Origin: Owenweeksia sp048267305
Lineage (GTDB): Bacteria > Bacteroidota > Bacteroidia > Flavobacteriales > Schleiferiaceae
Direction: 5' to 3'
NCBI GenBank assembly: GCA_048267305.1
Contig: JBLWXT010000023.1
Coordinates: 1-64,000, forward strand
Length of the DNA stretch: 64,000 nucleotides
The notes under the pieces are model-generated. The model saw only the letters and a list, made by a program, of their open reading frames with translations. It had not been told where the DNA came from and did not search any database. This document shows, piece after piece, positions 15,352-25,099 of the stretch. Position 1 is the stretch's first letter; the number at the start of each line of letters is the position of its first letter. Position numbers and translations under genes: made by a program.

Positions 15352-15525
15352 ATGAGTGGTTGGAATAATTTCGTTTACAGTCTCGGTGATTTCTTTGAGT
15401 GGACTTTTGGCCTGCTTCCTATATTAGGCAATGGCTTCAACTACTTTCTAATGATCATTATGACGATCCTTTTCTTTTACTGGATGGGTCAAATGTTAAA
15501 ACACAAGAGAGCCGGAGAGCAATAG
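15352..15525 (+). CDS. DUF6341-like small membrane protein
   Basis: A 57-codon reading frame. The product starts MSGWNNFVYSLGDFFEW, has one membrane helix around residues 28-46 (GFNYFLMIIMTILFFYWMG) and ends with a basic tail (LKHKRAGEQ). The form, an aromatic amphipathic head followed by one helix, resembles the ~70-residue DUF6341 family found beside DUF6427 in Flavobacteriia. Support comes from an upstream TAnnTTTG promoter, the ATG at typical distance, and an end that abuts the convergent purD stop exactly (15525/15526). The function is unknown; it may be a partner of the divergent DUF6427 protein. Confidence 0.75.
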   Translation: MSGWNNFVYSLGDFFEWTFGLLPILGNGFNYFLMIIMTILFFYWMGQMLKHKRAGEQ

Positions 15526-16794
15526 TTATAGGTCAAAACCTATATCCTTTCTAAAGGTTATACCGTCATAACACACTTTACTTATCGCATTGTAGCTTTT
15601 GGCTAGTGCTTCTTTTTTGGATTCTCCATAAGAGGTAAAAGCCATTACGCGCCCACCGTTGGTAACCAAAGTGCCGTCTGTTAATTTGGTGCCAGCATGA
15701 AAAACCAAGGTGTTTTCCACATTTTCCAATCCCGTTATTTTCTTTCCTTTTGGATAGGATCCGGGGTAACCCTCGGAAACAACCATTACTGTACATGCCG
15801 TACGATTATCAAACCTTACCTCTGAAGATTTCAGATTTCCATCAGCGGCATTCACAAAGAGCTGAACCAAATCAGCATCAAGCCGGGGCATTACCACTTC
15901 CGTTTCCGGATCGCCCATGCGCACATTGTATTCTATCACCATAGGTTCATCACCTACTTTTATCAGCCCAAAAAACACAAAACCGGTATAATCCATCCCT
16001 TCTTTCTCAAAACCCGAAACTGTTGGACGAATAATTCTTTCTTCCACTTTTTTCATTAGTTCAGGAGTGGCAAAGGGCACCGGAGAAACGGCTCCCATTC
16101 CGCCTGTGTTCAGTCCTGTATCACCTTCCCCTATGCGCTTGTAATCCTTGGCTTCGGGTAGTATCACATAGTCTTTACCGTCAGTAAGCACAAAAACGGA
16201 GAATTCTATTCCATCCAAAAACTCCTCTATTACCACTTTTTTGCTGGCGGCACCAAACTTACCTTCAAGCATTTCGCGCAGCTCCTGTTTGGCTTCTGCC
16301 AGATTATCAATTATCAAAACACCTTTTCCGGCAGCAAGGCCATCCGCTTTAAGCACGTAGGGTGGCTTTAGGGTTTCCAAAAAGCGATCGGCTGCCTCAA
16401 CTTCATCAATGCTAAAGCTTTGATAGGCTGCTGTAGGTATATCATATTTCTGCATGAATTTTTTACAGAACTCCTTACTGCCTTCCAGCTGTGCGGCATT
16501 GGCATCAGGGCCAATAACCTTTATGCTTTTTAAATCATCCGAAGATTTAAAATGATCCTTAATACCGTTTACAAGTGGGTCTTCTGGCCCTACAACCACC
16601 ATATCTATTTGCTTTTCTATGCAAAAGGCGCCAATCTCATTAAAGTTAGAAAGGTTTAAGGCTACATTCTCGGCCACAGCTCCTGTACCTCCATTGCCGG
16701 GAGCCACATATAGTTTATCGGTCAATTTACTTTGCGCCATTTTCCAGGCTAAAGTATGTTCGCGTCCCCCGCTTCCTAACAGTAAAATATTCAT
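15526..16794 (-). CDS. purD: Phosphoribosylamine--glycine ligase
   Basis: A 422-residue GAR synthetase joining glycine to 5-phosphoribosylamine with ATP in de novo purine synthesis. The N-terminal domain opens MNILLLGSGGREHTLAWK; the ATP-grasp core shows KADGLAAGKGVLI (about 149-161), TGGMGAVSP (about 230-238), and GFVFFGLI then EYNVRMGDPETEVVMPRL (about 287-304), the PurD signature. Length is normal. A TACTTTTG promoter element lies 23 nt before the ATG (16818-16825). It is a single-gene unit facing the small membrane protein gene. Confidence 0.97.
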   Translation of the reverse strand: MNILLLGSGGREHTLAWKMAQSKLTDKLYVAPGNGGTGAVAENVALNLSNFNEIGAFCIEKQIDMVVVGPEDPLVNGIKDHFKSSDDLKSIKVIGPDANAAQLEGSKEFCKKFMQKYDIPTAAYQSFSIDEVEAADRFLETLKPPYVLKADGLAAGKGVLIIDNLAEAKQELREMLEGKFGAASKKVVIEEFLDGIEFSVFVLTDGKDYVILPEAKDYKRIGEGDTGLNTGGMGAVSPVPFATPELMKKVEERIIRPTVSGFEKEGMDYTGFVFFGLIKVGDEPMVIEYNVRMGDPETEVVMPRLDADLVQLFVNAADGNLKSSEVRFDNRTACTVMVVSEGYPGSYPKGKKITGLENVENTLVFHAGTKLTDGTLVTNGGRVMAFTSYGESKKEALAKSYNAISKVCYDGITFRKDIGFDL

Positions 16795-16817
16795 GATGGT
16801 GCTTTGAAATTAGGCTG

Positions 16818-16825
16818 CAAAAGTA
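16818..16825 (-). promoter_or_regulatory. Bacteroidota -7 promoter element for purD
   Basis: Reads TACTTTTG on the minus strand, followed by GC, 23 nt before the purD ATG. Confidence 0.6.
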
Positions 16826-16959
16826 AAATTTACATGGGGTGGAGAAACAAGGAATATGGTAATACACCGAAAATCAAGTGACCGTTAATCAAAGTTATCA
16901 GCATTTTAGCTTTTTAAGCCGTTTAAATAACCTGATTCGCCACTATAAACTATTCTAAA

Positions 16960-17006
16960 CAATTGGTAATCAATTGCACATCCATATTGTAAATAATATA
17001 CATTTG
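16960..17006 (+). promoter_or_regulatory. gdhA promoter with upstream CAATTG dyad
   Basis: TACATTTG at 16999-17006 is an exact -7 element. A TTG 22 nt upstream (16974-16976) can serve as the -33 element. That TTG lies within a 17-bp dyad, CAATTG-GTAAT-CAATTG at 16960-16976, which may be a regulator site. The promoter call is firm; the operator call is speculative. Confidence 0.5.
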
Positions 17007-17034
17007 CGCCCTCATTCAACTTATTGAAAATAGT

Positions 17035-18390
<1,356 letters not shown>

Positions 18391-18469
18391 TGGGAAGAAG
18401 TTCCATGTTGAAAGTTAAAGGTTGAAAGTCGGCATACCGCTGAAGATTATTCAACCATTACCATAAAGC

Positions 18470-18503
18470 AAAACCCCGTTACTTTTAGTGGTAGCGGGGT
18501 TTT
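18470..18503 (+). terminator. Rho-independent terminator after gdhA
   Basis: AAAACCCCG at 18470-18478 pairs with CGGGGTTTT at 18495-18503, with an extra TAC/GTA pairing inside and a short loop. The T-run is formed by the 3' arm. The hairpin also faces the convergent gene ending at 18559. Confidence 0.85.
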
Positions 18504-18558
18504 CTCATTATTATAATTCAACCTCTATCAGCTTAGTGAGCAGAGGAAAACACTTGTT

Positions 18559-19179
18559 CTATTTATCCATCTCCACCACAAAAATTCCTCTTAAATCCAA
18601 ATCGGAATATCCAGTGGCTTTATCCTCGGGGTATAGCTTGTTGAGGGCCGTTATCGTCTCTACATTAATATCAACCTTTGGCTTGCCATGGCACTGCAGG
18701 CACATCTGATTGGCCACAATGGGGTAATAGCCTACCATCTTTCCGTCTTTTTCGGTCATTAATGGCGGGTGTTTCTCCCCTCGGGCCTTAGCTTCTTTCC
18801 ATGCATTAATATAAGTCAACTCATCTGCATCGGCCATGTTTGAGGGATTGCGGGGTTTATCGCTTACGCGCTTGATTTTTGCATTCAGCACTACCGACAT
18901 GCTATCCGTAATGGGGATGGCTTTGGTATTGCAAAACTCTACCGCTCCCGCTGCGCCTTTTTCGCCCAAGGCTGCAATTAAGTTTTTACCCAGGGCAGAC
19001 TTTGTTGAAAGTGCCAGATTTTGCCCTGTTTCAAGGTAATTAACGGGAGGCGCTACTTCTTCTTGTTCAACATCTGGTAGTTGACTGGCCTCATCAGCGG
19101 GGCTTTCACTGCTTTGGCAGCTCGTAAAGGCGATTAGGGCAAAACCCATAATTATGGGACGTATCATTTGCTTTTTCAT
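18559..19179 (-). CDS. Haem-binding lipoprotein with Tll0287-like (DUF3365) domain
   Basis: A 206-residue lipoprotein. The lipobox is FTSCQ with Cys21, followed by an acidic, Ser-rich spacer. The body matches the Tll0287-like/DUF3365 family: FCNTKAIPITDSM (about 82-94), RVSDKPRNPSN and a single CxxCH in MCLQCHGKP (160-164), which would bind one c-type haem. It lies 12 nt downstream of a barrel-type lipoprotein gene and is probably co-transcribed with it. The family is a sensor or small redox domain; whether this one senses or carries electrons is unknown. Confidence 0.85.
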   Translation of the reverse strand: MKKQMIRPIIMGFALIAFTSCQSSESPADEASQLPDVEQEEVAPPVNYLETGQNLALSTKSALGKNLIAALGEKGAAGAVEFCNTKAIPITDSMSVVLNAKIKRVSDKPRNPSNMADADELTYINAWKEAKARGEKHPPLMTEKDGKMVGYYPIVANQMCLQCHGKPKVDINVETITALNKLYPEDKATGYSDLDLRGIFVVEMDK

Positions 19180-19191
19180 AAATAATAGTTG

Positions 19192-20025
19192 TTAAAAATT
19201 AAATCTATAAGCCACACCCGCCTGTAAATTAGAGGCGATAGGGCGAGGGATAAAGGCCTCGGAATACTGAAAGAAAATATCAAAATTGCTATAACCAACT
19301 TCCAGCATAAAGGTACCTGACATAGAATTCAAATTTGAGGTGATAGAATCAGAAATGGCCATATTAAATACTATACCTCCACCAAAGCCAATTCTAAAAT
19401 CATCAAAGTGAAACTGGCTGACATTGGAGATAGAAATGTTGGTCATCCAGACATTAGAGGGGGCCAAATGCGGTACAGCCACAAAATTGGGGTAGCTCTC
19501 TGCAATAGCCAGGCGGTTCTCGGCATACTCGCCAAAATCGCGACTCAGACCAATTTGCATCTGCAAGGCTCGCATGGAAAAGTTGGTTTTATTTACATCT
19601 AATGAAAAATTGGCTTTTGCACCAAAGCCGGCAGTTTTATAACTGGTGATTTCATATCCATAGTTACTAAAGGCCTCATTAAACTGCCCGAAAGATCCAT
19701 AGGCTCCAAAACCATAGCTCATTTTTTCGAGCGCCTTGCCATAATTAATCTCAAAACTTGCTGCTTCAATCCAGGAGCCACGGCCTCGGTAGTCTGCAGA
19801 CCAAACCGTATCACCATTTTCAGTCCATGTCCCCTCACTAAAATTGATATCCATTAAGGAGTAACTGCCCGAAAGCCTAATCATGCTTGTATCCTTTCCC
19901 TCATAAAAAGGTTTGGCTACAAAGCCCTGATTTTGCAAATAAGTACTTGAAGGAAGAGATGTTATAAGGCTACAAGAGCTTAACGAAAGACTCAGCCCGA
20001 TAAGAAAAATGTAAAAGCTTTTCAT
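19192..20025 (-). CDS. Outer-membrane beta-barrel-like lipoprotein, unknown function
   Basis: A 277-residue protein with a lipobox (LSLSSCS, Cys18). It is rich in alternating aromatic and polar residues, with repeated Gly-Phe-Gly strands (YGFGAYGSFGQFNE, FGAKANFSLDV, RIGFGGGIVFNMA), and ends in GVAYRFNF with a terminal Phe. These are features of small outer-membrane barrels. I do not recognise the family. It precedes the haem lipoprotein gene by 12 nt, with a promoter element 22 nt before its ATG, so the pair may work together at the outer membrane. Confidence 0.65.
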   Translation of the reverse strand: MKSFYIFLIGLSLSLSSCSLITSLPSSTYLQNQGFVAKPFYEGKDTSMIRLSGSYSLMDINFSEGTWTENGDTVWSADYRGRGSWIEAASFEINYGKALEKMSYGFGAYGSFGQFNEAFSNYGYEITSYKTAGFGAKANFSLDVNKTNFSMRALQMQIGLSRDFGEYAENRLAIAESYPNFVAVPHLAPSNVWMTNISISNVSQFHFDDFRIGFGGGIVFNMAISDSITSNLNSMSGTFMLEVGYSNFDIFFQYSEAFIPRPIASNLQAGVAYRFNF

Positions 20026-20047
20026 GCAAAGGAAGTTATCGGTTATC

Positions 20048-20055
20048 CAAATGTA
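20048..20055 (-). promoter_or_regulatory. Bacteroidota -7 promoter element
   Basis: Reads TACATTTG on the minus strand, 22 nt before the ATG of the barrel lipoprotein gene at 20025. It probably drives both that gene and the haem lipoprotein. Confidence 0.55.
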
Positions 20056-20094
20056 GAGTTTTGAAACTCCCCTTGCAGATGCGTTGAGTAAAAG

Positions 20095-20391
20095 CTACTC
20101 CTCCCTACGCATCACTTTAGGCACGCGGAAGTAATCGGTATCCTTATCCGGGGCATTCTTCAACGCTTCATCCTTACTTACCTGGGTTACTACCTCATCC
20201 TTACGGAGAACGTTACCCTCTTCGGTGAGATACACCAAGGGCTCCACATCGTCTAAATCGAGCTCGCTGATTTTATCTACAAAAGCCAGGATCTTATCCA
20301 TATCCTGAATCATGGTTTCCTTCTCGTCTTCTGAAAATTCTAAACGGCCCAGATGGGCCAGTTTCTCTACGGTTTCTTTATTCAACTTCAT
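20095..20391 (-). CDS. gatC: Asp/Glu-tRNA amidotransferase subunit C
   Basis: A 98-residue GatC from the ATG at 20391, which opens MKLNKETVEKLAHLGRLEF in line with the family; the longer frame begins nine residues earlier with no support. GatC bridges GatA and GatB in the amidotransferase that makes Gln-tRNA(Gln) or Asn-tRNA(Asn). Conserved parts are the first helix with KLAHLGRLEFSEDEKE and the extended middle VEPLVYLTEEGNVLRKDEV, ending in YFRVPKVMRREE. The gatA and gatB genes are not nearby. An asnS gene elsewhere in the window suggests the Gln route is the needed one. Confidence 0.92.
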   Translation of the reverse strand: MKLNKETVEKLAHLGRLEFSEDEKETMIQDMDKILAFVDKISELDLDDVEPLVYLTEEGNVLRKDEVVTQVSKDEALKNAPDKDTDYFRVPKVMRREE

Positions 20392-20472
20392 CGAAAAAAT
20401 ATATTTTTTAGCAGCCAACTACAAGCAAATGGATTTCGTCATTACTTCGTGCAAATATCTTAAATATCAACC

Positions 20473-20907
20473 ATGAAACTGAAAATCACCTACCTGCTCT
20501 TTTTAATTATTGGAATTAGTCTTACTTCCTGTAAAAAGGTTGAAAAAGTCATTAGCATAACTTATCGATACGTAAATCACAGCGGGCATGAATTGCAGTT
20601 ATCTGTGTATGGTGGTAAAAATCTTGTGAGAAGTGAAATACTTCAGGAAAGTAGCTCCTTTGAAATATTCAAAACTGGAGAAGGAGGAACTACAGCACCA
20701 ATTGACGGTGATTCAGCCTATGTAATCTTCTTTAACCCTGATAAGTATTTAATATACCTTGCTACAGAGGATAATGGAACTGCTCAAGGAATTTTTAAAT
20801 ACAATGAATTTGCTTCTACACAAATTTCTGATGACGGTGAAACCAGTGTATCATTGCACACCTTCACCTTTACTGCGGAGGACTATAACAATGCAGCACC
20901 ACTTTAG
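20473..20907 (+). CDS. Small lipoprotein, unknown function
   Basis: A 144-residue protein with a signal peptide and lipobox (SLTSCKK, Cys20). The mature part is short, with several predicted beta-strands (ITYRYVNHSGHELQLSVYG, YVIFFNPDKYLIYLA). It contains no cysteine pairs or catalytic motif. I do not recognise the family. It diverges from gatC, and its 3' end overlaps the convergent acyltransferase gene by 4 nt. Confidence 0.6.
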   Translation: MKLKITYLLFLIIGISLTSCKKVEKVISITYRYVNHSGHELQLSVYGGKNLVRSEILQESSSFEIFKTGEGGTTAPIDGDSAYVIFFNPDKYLIYLATEDNGTAQGIFKYNEFASTQISDDGETSVSLHTFTFTAEDYNNAAPL

Positions 20908-21698
20908 GCTTCGGTTTTACTTCCGCTAAATTGATATTCTTTTACCAAGAGTCCCGAGGCAATAGCTGACCGGCATTCTTCCTTCAATCGCTCTACCTCT
21001 TGTGGTGTTTGTTCTTTTGGGCTTATAAACGGATGAATAACCGCTCTTAAAACTCCGGGATATCCCCTATGGAAATCGAAGGGCAAATGTCGCTTATTAT
21101 CAGGATAACTTACCGGAATAATGCGGAGGTTTTTCTCTACCGCCAGGCGGAATGCTCCTTGTTTAAATGGTGCCAAATCCACATCCTCATCAGGCACACC
21201 ACCTTCGGGGTAAATACAAATACCGATTCCCTCATCCACTTTTTGCGCAGCTCTGTCTAAAACATTTTTTCGGCTGCGCAGGCTTTTCCTATCCACCAAC
21301 AAATTAGTGCGTTTATAGAAGTACCCAAAAAGTGGAAACTTGGCCAATTCCTTTTTACCAATAAACAGAAAGCAGTTGGGAAACAGGGCAAAAGTCATCA
21401 TGATGTCAATCATGCTGGTATGATTTGGGCAAATGATATACACCTCTCCCTTGCGGGGGCGCTCCAGCCAAACGGCTCTTGGCCAGAATCCGGTTAAAAC
21501 CAAAACTATCCACGCCCAAACCCGAGACAGTAGAAAAAACTGCGGGTACCATTTTGGCGTAAGCGAAGCCAGCACCAAAAACGGGAATAATAACAATATA
21601 GCTATGAGGATGGTGGTATAGAACCACACTTTCCAAATAGAGCTTAAGGCTGTTGAAATCCACTTCACGCTGCAAAAATAGGATTTTAGACTCCGCAC
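20904..21698 (-). CDS. Lysophospholipid acyltransferase (PlsC family)
   Basis: An acyltransferase of the 1-acyl-glycerol-3-phosphate type, up to 264 residues. It has an N-terminal membrane helix (FYTTILIAILLLFPFLVLA), the catalytic H-x4-D in NHTSMID, GKKELAKFPLFGYF, and YPEGGVPD in place of FPEG. The start is uncertain. The longest frame begins with GTG at 21698, but a TATTTTTG promoter element lies inside it at 21673-21680, and a second in-frame GTG at 21668 follows immediately. The shorter form (255 residues) is probably right, and nearly leaderless. It probably acts in membrane phospholipid synthesis; acceptor specificity is not readable. Confidence 0.88.
   Translation of the reverse strand: MRSLKSYFCSVKWISTALSSIWKVWFYTTILIAILLLFPFLVLASLTPKWYPQFFLLSRVWAWIVLVLTGFWPRAVWLERPRKGEVYIICPNHTSMIDIMMTFALFPNCFLFIGKKELAKFPLFGYFYKRTNLLVDRKSLRSRKNVLDRAAQKVDEGIGICIYPEGGVPDEDVDLAPFKQGAFRLAVEKNLRIIPVSYPDNKRHLPFDFHRGYPGVLRAVIHPFISPKEQTPQEVERLKEECRSAIASGLLVKEYQFSGSKTEA
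21673..21680 (-). promoter_or_regulatory. Bacteroidota -7 promoter element for the plsC-like gene
   Basis: Reads TATTTTTG on the minus strand, followed by GC, 5 nt before the in-frame GTG at 21668. It argues against the longer GTG start at 21698. Confidence 0.5.
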
Positions 21699-21860
21699 AA
21701 TTATCCATTCGAGAAATCGAATAATTGAAAATTGAGAAAGCAGATGAAAACCAGGCAGGCTGCCAGAGATATTGCAACATGCAAATTATCGAATCCTTTA
21801 ATGTCTGTATCCCACTAAATATCCACATCCGTCATGAGAAAATACTCCCATCGGATTACC

Positions 21861-21868
21861 TATTTTTG
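21861..21868 (+). promoter_or_regulatory. Bacteroidota -7 promoter element for trpS
   Basis: Exact TATTTTTG followed by CC, 21 nt before the trpS ATG at 21890. Confidence 0.55.
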
Positions 21869-21889
21869 CCCCCTTATTAAACCCTAAAA

Positions 21890-22861
21890 ATGGCAAGAGT
21901 ACTTACAGGCATTCAAAGCAGCGGACGTCCACACCTCGGAAACGTCCTTGGAGCTATTGTTCCTGCTATCGAACTTTCACGGATAGAAAAAAATGAGTCC
22001 TTCTTTTTTATTGCAGACCTCCACTCACTTACCACTGTAAAAAACGGAGAAGCTCGCAGGCAAAATGTACAGGCTGTAGCCGCAGCCTGGCTTGCCTTTG
22101 GTTTTGATACTGATAAAAACACCTTCTACCGCCAAAGTGATTTACCCGAAGTAACGGAGCTTACCTGGTACTTAAACTGCTTTACGCCCTACCCCATGCT
22201 GGCCAATGCACATTCCTTTAAGGATAAAAGCGATCGCCTGAGTGATGTAAATGCAGGCCTTTTTGACTACCCCGTGCTTATGGCTGCCGACATCCTTTTA
22301 TATGATGCCGATCAGGTGCCTGTGGGTAAAGACCAAAAACAGCATTTAGAAATGACCCGCGATATGGCCTCGGCTGTTAATCATCAGCTTGGAACAGAAG
22401 TATTGAAACTCCCCGAGCCAATGATTCAGGAAGCGGTAATGCTGGTACCCGGTACTGATGGCCAGAAGATGAGTAAGAGCTATGGCAATATTATAGACAT
22501 CTTTTTACCAGAAAAGAAATTGCGTAAGCAGGTGATGACTATCCTTAGTGATAGCAAGGGTTTGGAAGAACCCAAAGACCCGGACACCTGTAACATATTT
22601 GCTATTTATAAACTGATTGCCAGCGAAGAGCAAGTTACCAAAATGCGCCAAAACTACATTGGTGGCAACTATGGCTATGGCCACGCCAAACAAGAGCTAT
22701 ATGAGCTTATCCTAGAAAAGTATGCAGCCGAGCGTGTTCTCTTTAATGAATACATGGAAAACCCTGAAAGAATTGAGGAGAAACTTCAGCAAGGTGCAGC
22801 AAAGGCAAGGCCTATAGCCCAAGAGGTATTGGCGAGAGTGAAAGAGAAGTTGGGGTTTTGA
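21890..22861 (+). CDS. trpS: Tryptophan--tRNA ligase
   Basis: A 323-residue class Ic tryptophanyl-tRNA synthetase. It has the HIGH-type signature in SGRPHLGNVLGA (about 11-22), DADQVPVGKDQKQHLEMTRD (about 138-157, ATP/Trp site) and the KMSKS loop in GQKMSKSYGN (about 192-201). Length is typical of the bacterial enzyme. It has its own promoter and faces lepA, with a 245-bp gap between. Confidence 0.97.
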   Translation: MARVLTGIQSSGRPHLGNVLGAIVPAIELSRIEKNESFFFIADLHSLTTVKNGEARRQNVQAVAAAWLAFGFDTDKNTFYRQSDLPEVTELTWYLNCFTPYPMLANAHSFKDKSDRLSDVNAGLFDYPVLMAADILLYDADQVPVGKDQKQHLEMTRDMASAVNHQLGTEVLKLPEPMIQEAVMLVPGTDGQKMSKSYGNIIDIFLPEKKLRKQVMTILSDSKGLEEPKDPDTCNIFAIYKLIASEEQVTKMRQNYIGGNYGYGHAKQELYELILEKYAAERVLFNEYMENPERIEEKLQQGAAKARPIAQEVLARVKEKLGF

Positions 22862-22939
22862 GAAGCCAGTTGGGACTAGCTCCTCTTAAAAAATTTGATT
22901 GCTAAATATGGTTTGGTTCAGATTCCCCAAAAAAGCAAA

Positions 22940-23041
22940 ATGACCGTTTTACGAAATGACATTCAGCAAGGGGCTAACAGTGGTATTGCAGAAGACCTTG
23001 GTGCCGAAATCTGCAATGCAAGGTTCACTCCATTTTGGTGA
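22940..23041 (+). pseudogene. Possible remnant of a ParD-type antitoxin
   Basis: A 33-codon fragment in the trpS-lepA gap. The translated piece VLRNDIQQGANSGIAEDLGAE resembles the conserved C-terminal part of ParD-like antitoxins (alternating LRxxxQxGxxSGxAEDF). The N-terminal ribbon-helix-helix part is missing and no toxin gene follows. The similarity rests on one short stretch, so this is only a suggestion of a decayed toxin-antitoxin locus. Confidence 0.3.
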
Positions 23042-23106
23042 ATCCTTGAGTTAAATTCCCACGCAAAATTATAGGTGTTTTTCGCAACTGCCGATTGCCT
23101 ACTCCG

Positions 23107-24903
23107 TTAATCGTTCAACTTCAGCACTGCCAAAAACGCTTCCTGCGGAATTTCAACATTACCAACCTGGCGCATACGTTTTTTACCAGCTTTTTGCTTT
23201 TCAAGTAGTTTACGCTTACGCGAGATATCACCACCATAACATTTTGCGGTAACGTCTTTACGAAGAGCGCTTAAGGTTTCGCGAGAAATGATTTTGGCGC
23301 CAATGGCCGCCTGTATGGCAATCATAAACTGCTGGCGAGGAATAAGTTCCTTCAGTTTCTCACAAATCTTTTTACCAATATCATACGCATTACTGCGGTG
23401 TACCAATGCTGATAGGGCATCCACAATCTCACCATTTAGCATGATATCCACTTTGGAAAGTTCCGACTCTACATAGCCAATGGGGTGATAATCGAAAGAT
23501 GCATAACCACGAGAGATGGACTTAAGGCGGTCGTAAAAATCGAAAACAATTTCAGCCAAAGGCATATCAAAAGATAGCTCTACCCGCTCAGAAGTCAGAT
23601 ACGTTTGATTTTTCAACTGTCCACGCTTCTCTATACAAAGGTTCATTACCGCACCTACGTAATCGGACTTAGTAATAATTTGAGCTTTAATATAGGGTTC
23701 CTCCATCCTGTCCAATTTGGTAGGATCAGGAAATTCTGTTGGGTTGGTAACAATTTCCCTCTTTTCGGGATTCTTTTTCATGTAAGCATAATAACTTACG
23801 TTGGGCACTGTGGTTATCACGGTCATGTTAAACTCGCGCTCCAGGCGCTCCTGCACAATCTCCATGTGCAACATGCCCAAAAACCCACATCTAAAACCAA
23901 AACCCAAAGCTACTGACGACTCGGGTTCGAAAGTCAGCGATGCATCATTAAGTTGAAGCTTCTCCAAAGAGGCACGGAGTTCTTCAAACTCTTCAGTATC
24001 CACAGGATAAATACCGGCAAACACCATGGGCTTTACATCCTCAAAACCAGAAATAGCTTTGTCGGCCGGCCTGTCGGCCACCGTTATGGTATCTCCCACT
24101 TTCACCTCTTTGGCCTCCTTAATTCCAGAAATGATATACCCCACATTACCAGCCTTAATCTCTTTTACTGGTTGTTGTTTAAGCTTCAGCACACCTATTT
24201 CATCGGCAAAATAAGTTTTGCCGGTGTTCATAAACTTAACCTTTTCCCCTGTTTTCAATTTTCCGTTTACCACTTTAAAAAAAGCTTCAATTCCACGGTA
24301 GGGGTTAAAAACGGAGTCAAAGATCAATGCCTGAAGAGGAGCTTCCTCATCTCCCTCAGGATTTGGAATCTTATCAACCACAGCATCCAGGATTTCGGAT
24401 ATTCCTAATCCCGTTTTGGCAGAAGCCATTAAAATATCCTCGTCTTTACAGCCAATAAGGTCTATAATCTGATCTTTTACTTCCTCAGGATTGGCACTAG
24501 GCAAATCAATTTTATTGAGCACCGGAATTATCTCCAGGTCGTGCTCCAAAGCCAAATACAAGTTTGAGATAGTTTGTGCCTGTATACCCTGAGCGGCATC
24601 CACCACCAGCAAGGCACCTTCACAAGCCGCTATGGCGCGCGATACTTCGTAAGAAAAATCAACATGCCCAGGAGTGTCAATAAGATTAAAAACATACTCC
24701 ACGCCATCTTTTACATGCACCATTTGTATAGCATGACTCTTAATGGTAATGCCGCGTTCACGCTCCAAATCCATATCATCGAGCAATTGCTCTTTCTTTT
24801 CTCGCTCGGTAACGGTTTTGGTACTATCCAAAAGTCTATCGGCCAAGGTGCTTTTACCATGGTCAATATGGGCGATGATGCAAAAGTTACGGATGTTCTT
24901 CAT
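23107..24903 (-). CDS. lepA: Elongation factor 4 (LepA)
   Basis: A 598-residue translational GTPase from the ATG at 24903 (MKNIRNFCIIAHIDHGKST); the longer frame adds seven unsupported residues. LepA back-translocates or rescues stalled ribosomes. Motifs are the P-loop AHIDHGKST, RGITIKSHA (switch I), DTPGHVDF (switch II) and NKIDLPSA. The C-terminal domain with GDISRKRKLLEKQKAGKKRMR is diagnostic of LepA. Length matches the family. The gene is monocistronic as far as can be seen. Confidence 0.98.
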   Translation of the reverse strand: MKNIRNFCIIAHIDHGKSTLADRLLDSTKTVTEREKKEQLLDDMDLERERGITIKSHAIQMVHVKDGVEYVFNLIDTPGHVDFSYEVSRAIAACEGALLVVDAAQGIQAQTISNLYLALEHDLEIIPVLNKIDLPSANPEEVKDQIIDLIGCKDEDILMASAKTGLGISEILDAVVDKIPNPEGDEEAPLQALIFDSVFNPYRGIEAFFKVVNGKLKTGEKVKFMNTGKTYFADEIGVLKLKQQPVKEIKAGNVGYIISGIKEAKEVKVGDTITVADRPADKAISGFEDVKPMVFAGIYPVDTEEFEELRASLEKLQLNDASLTFEPESSVALGFGFRCGFLGMLHMEIVQERLEREFNMTVITTVPNVSYYAYMKKNPEKREIVTNPTEFPDPTKLDRMEEPYIKAQIITKSDYVGAVMNLCIEKRGQLKNQTYLTSERVELSFDMPLAEIVFDFYDRLKSISRGYASFDYHPIGYVESELSKVDIMLNGEIVDALSALVHRSNAYDIGKKICEKLKELIPRQQFMIAIQAAIGAKIISRETLSALRKDVTAKCYGGDISRKRKLLEKQKAGKKRMRQVGNVEIPQEAFLAVLKLND

Positions 24904-25099
24904 AAAGTTAATAATCAATCTCACTTAGTGAGCGCGAAATTACGGTAAAAGCACTTGTCGTAAAATGGGGTATATGATTATTAAACGGAAAGGCTATTTG
25001 GCACTAAGCCAAATCACATTCCAGATAAGTAGCTATATCATAAGTGATAAAATGACTGCAGTTTTACATCCTCTTTAAACCACATTAATCGGCATTATT

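Noticed and set aside
23953..24408. 151-codon plus-strand frame over lepA
   Set aside because: Antisense shadow of lepA, whose GTPase motifs are unmistakable.
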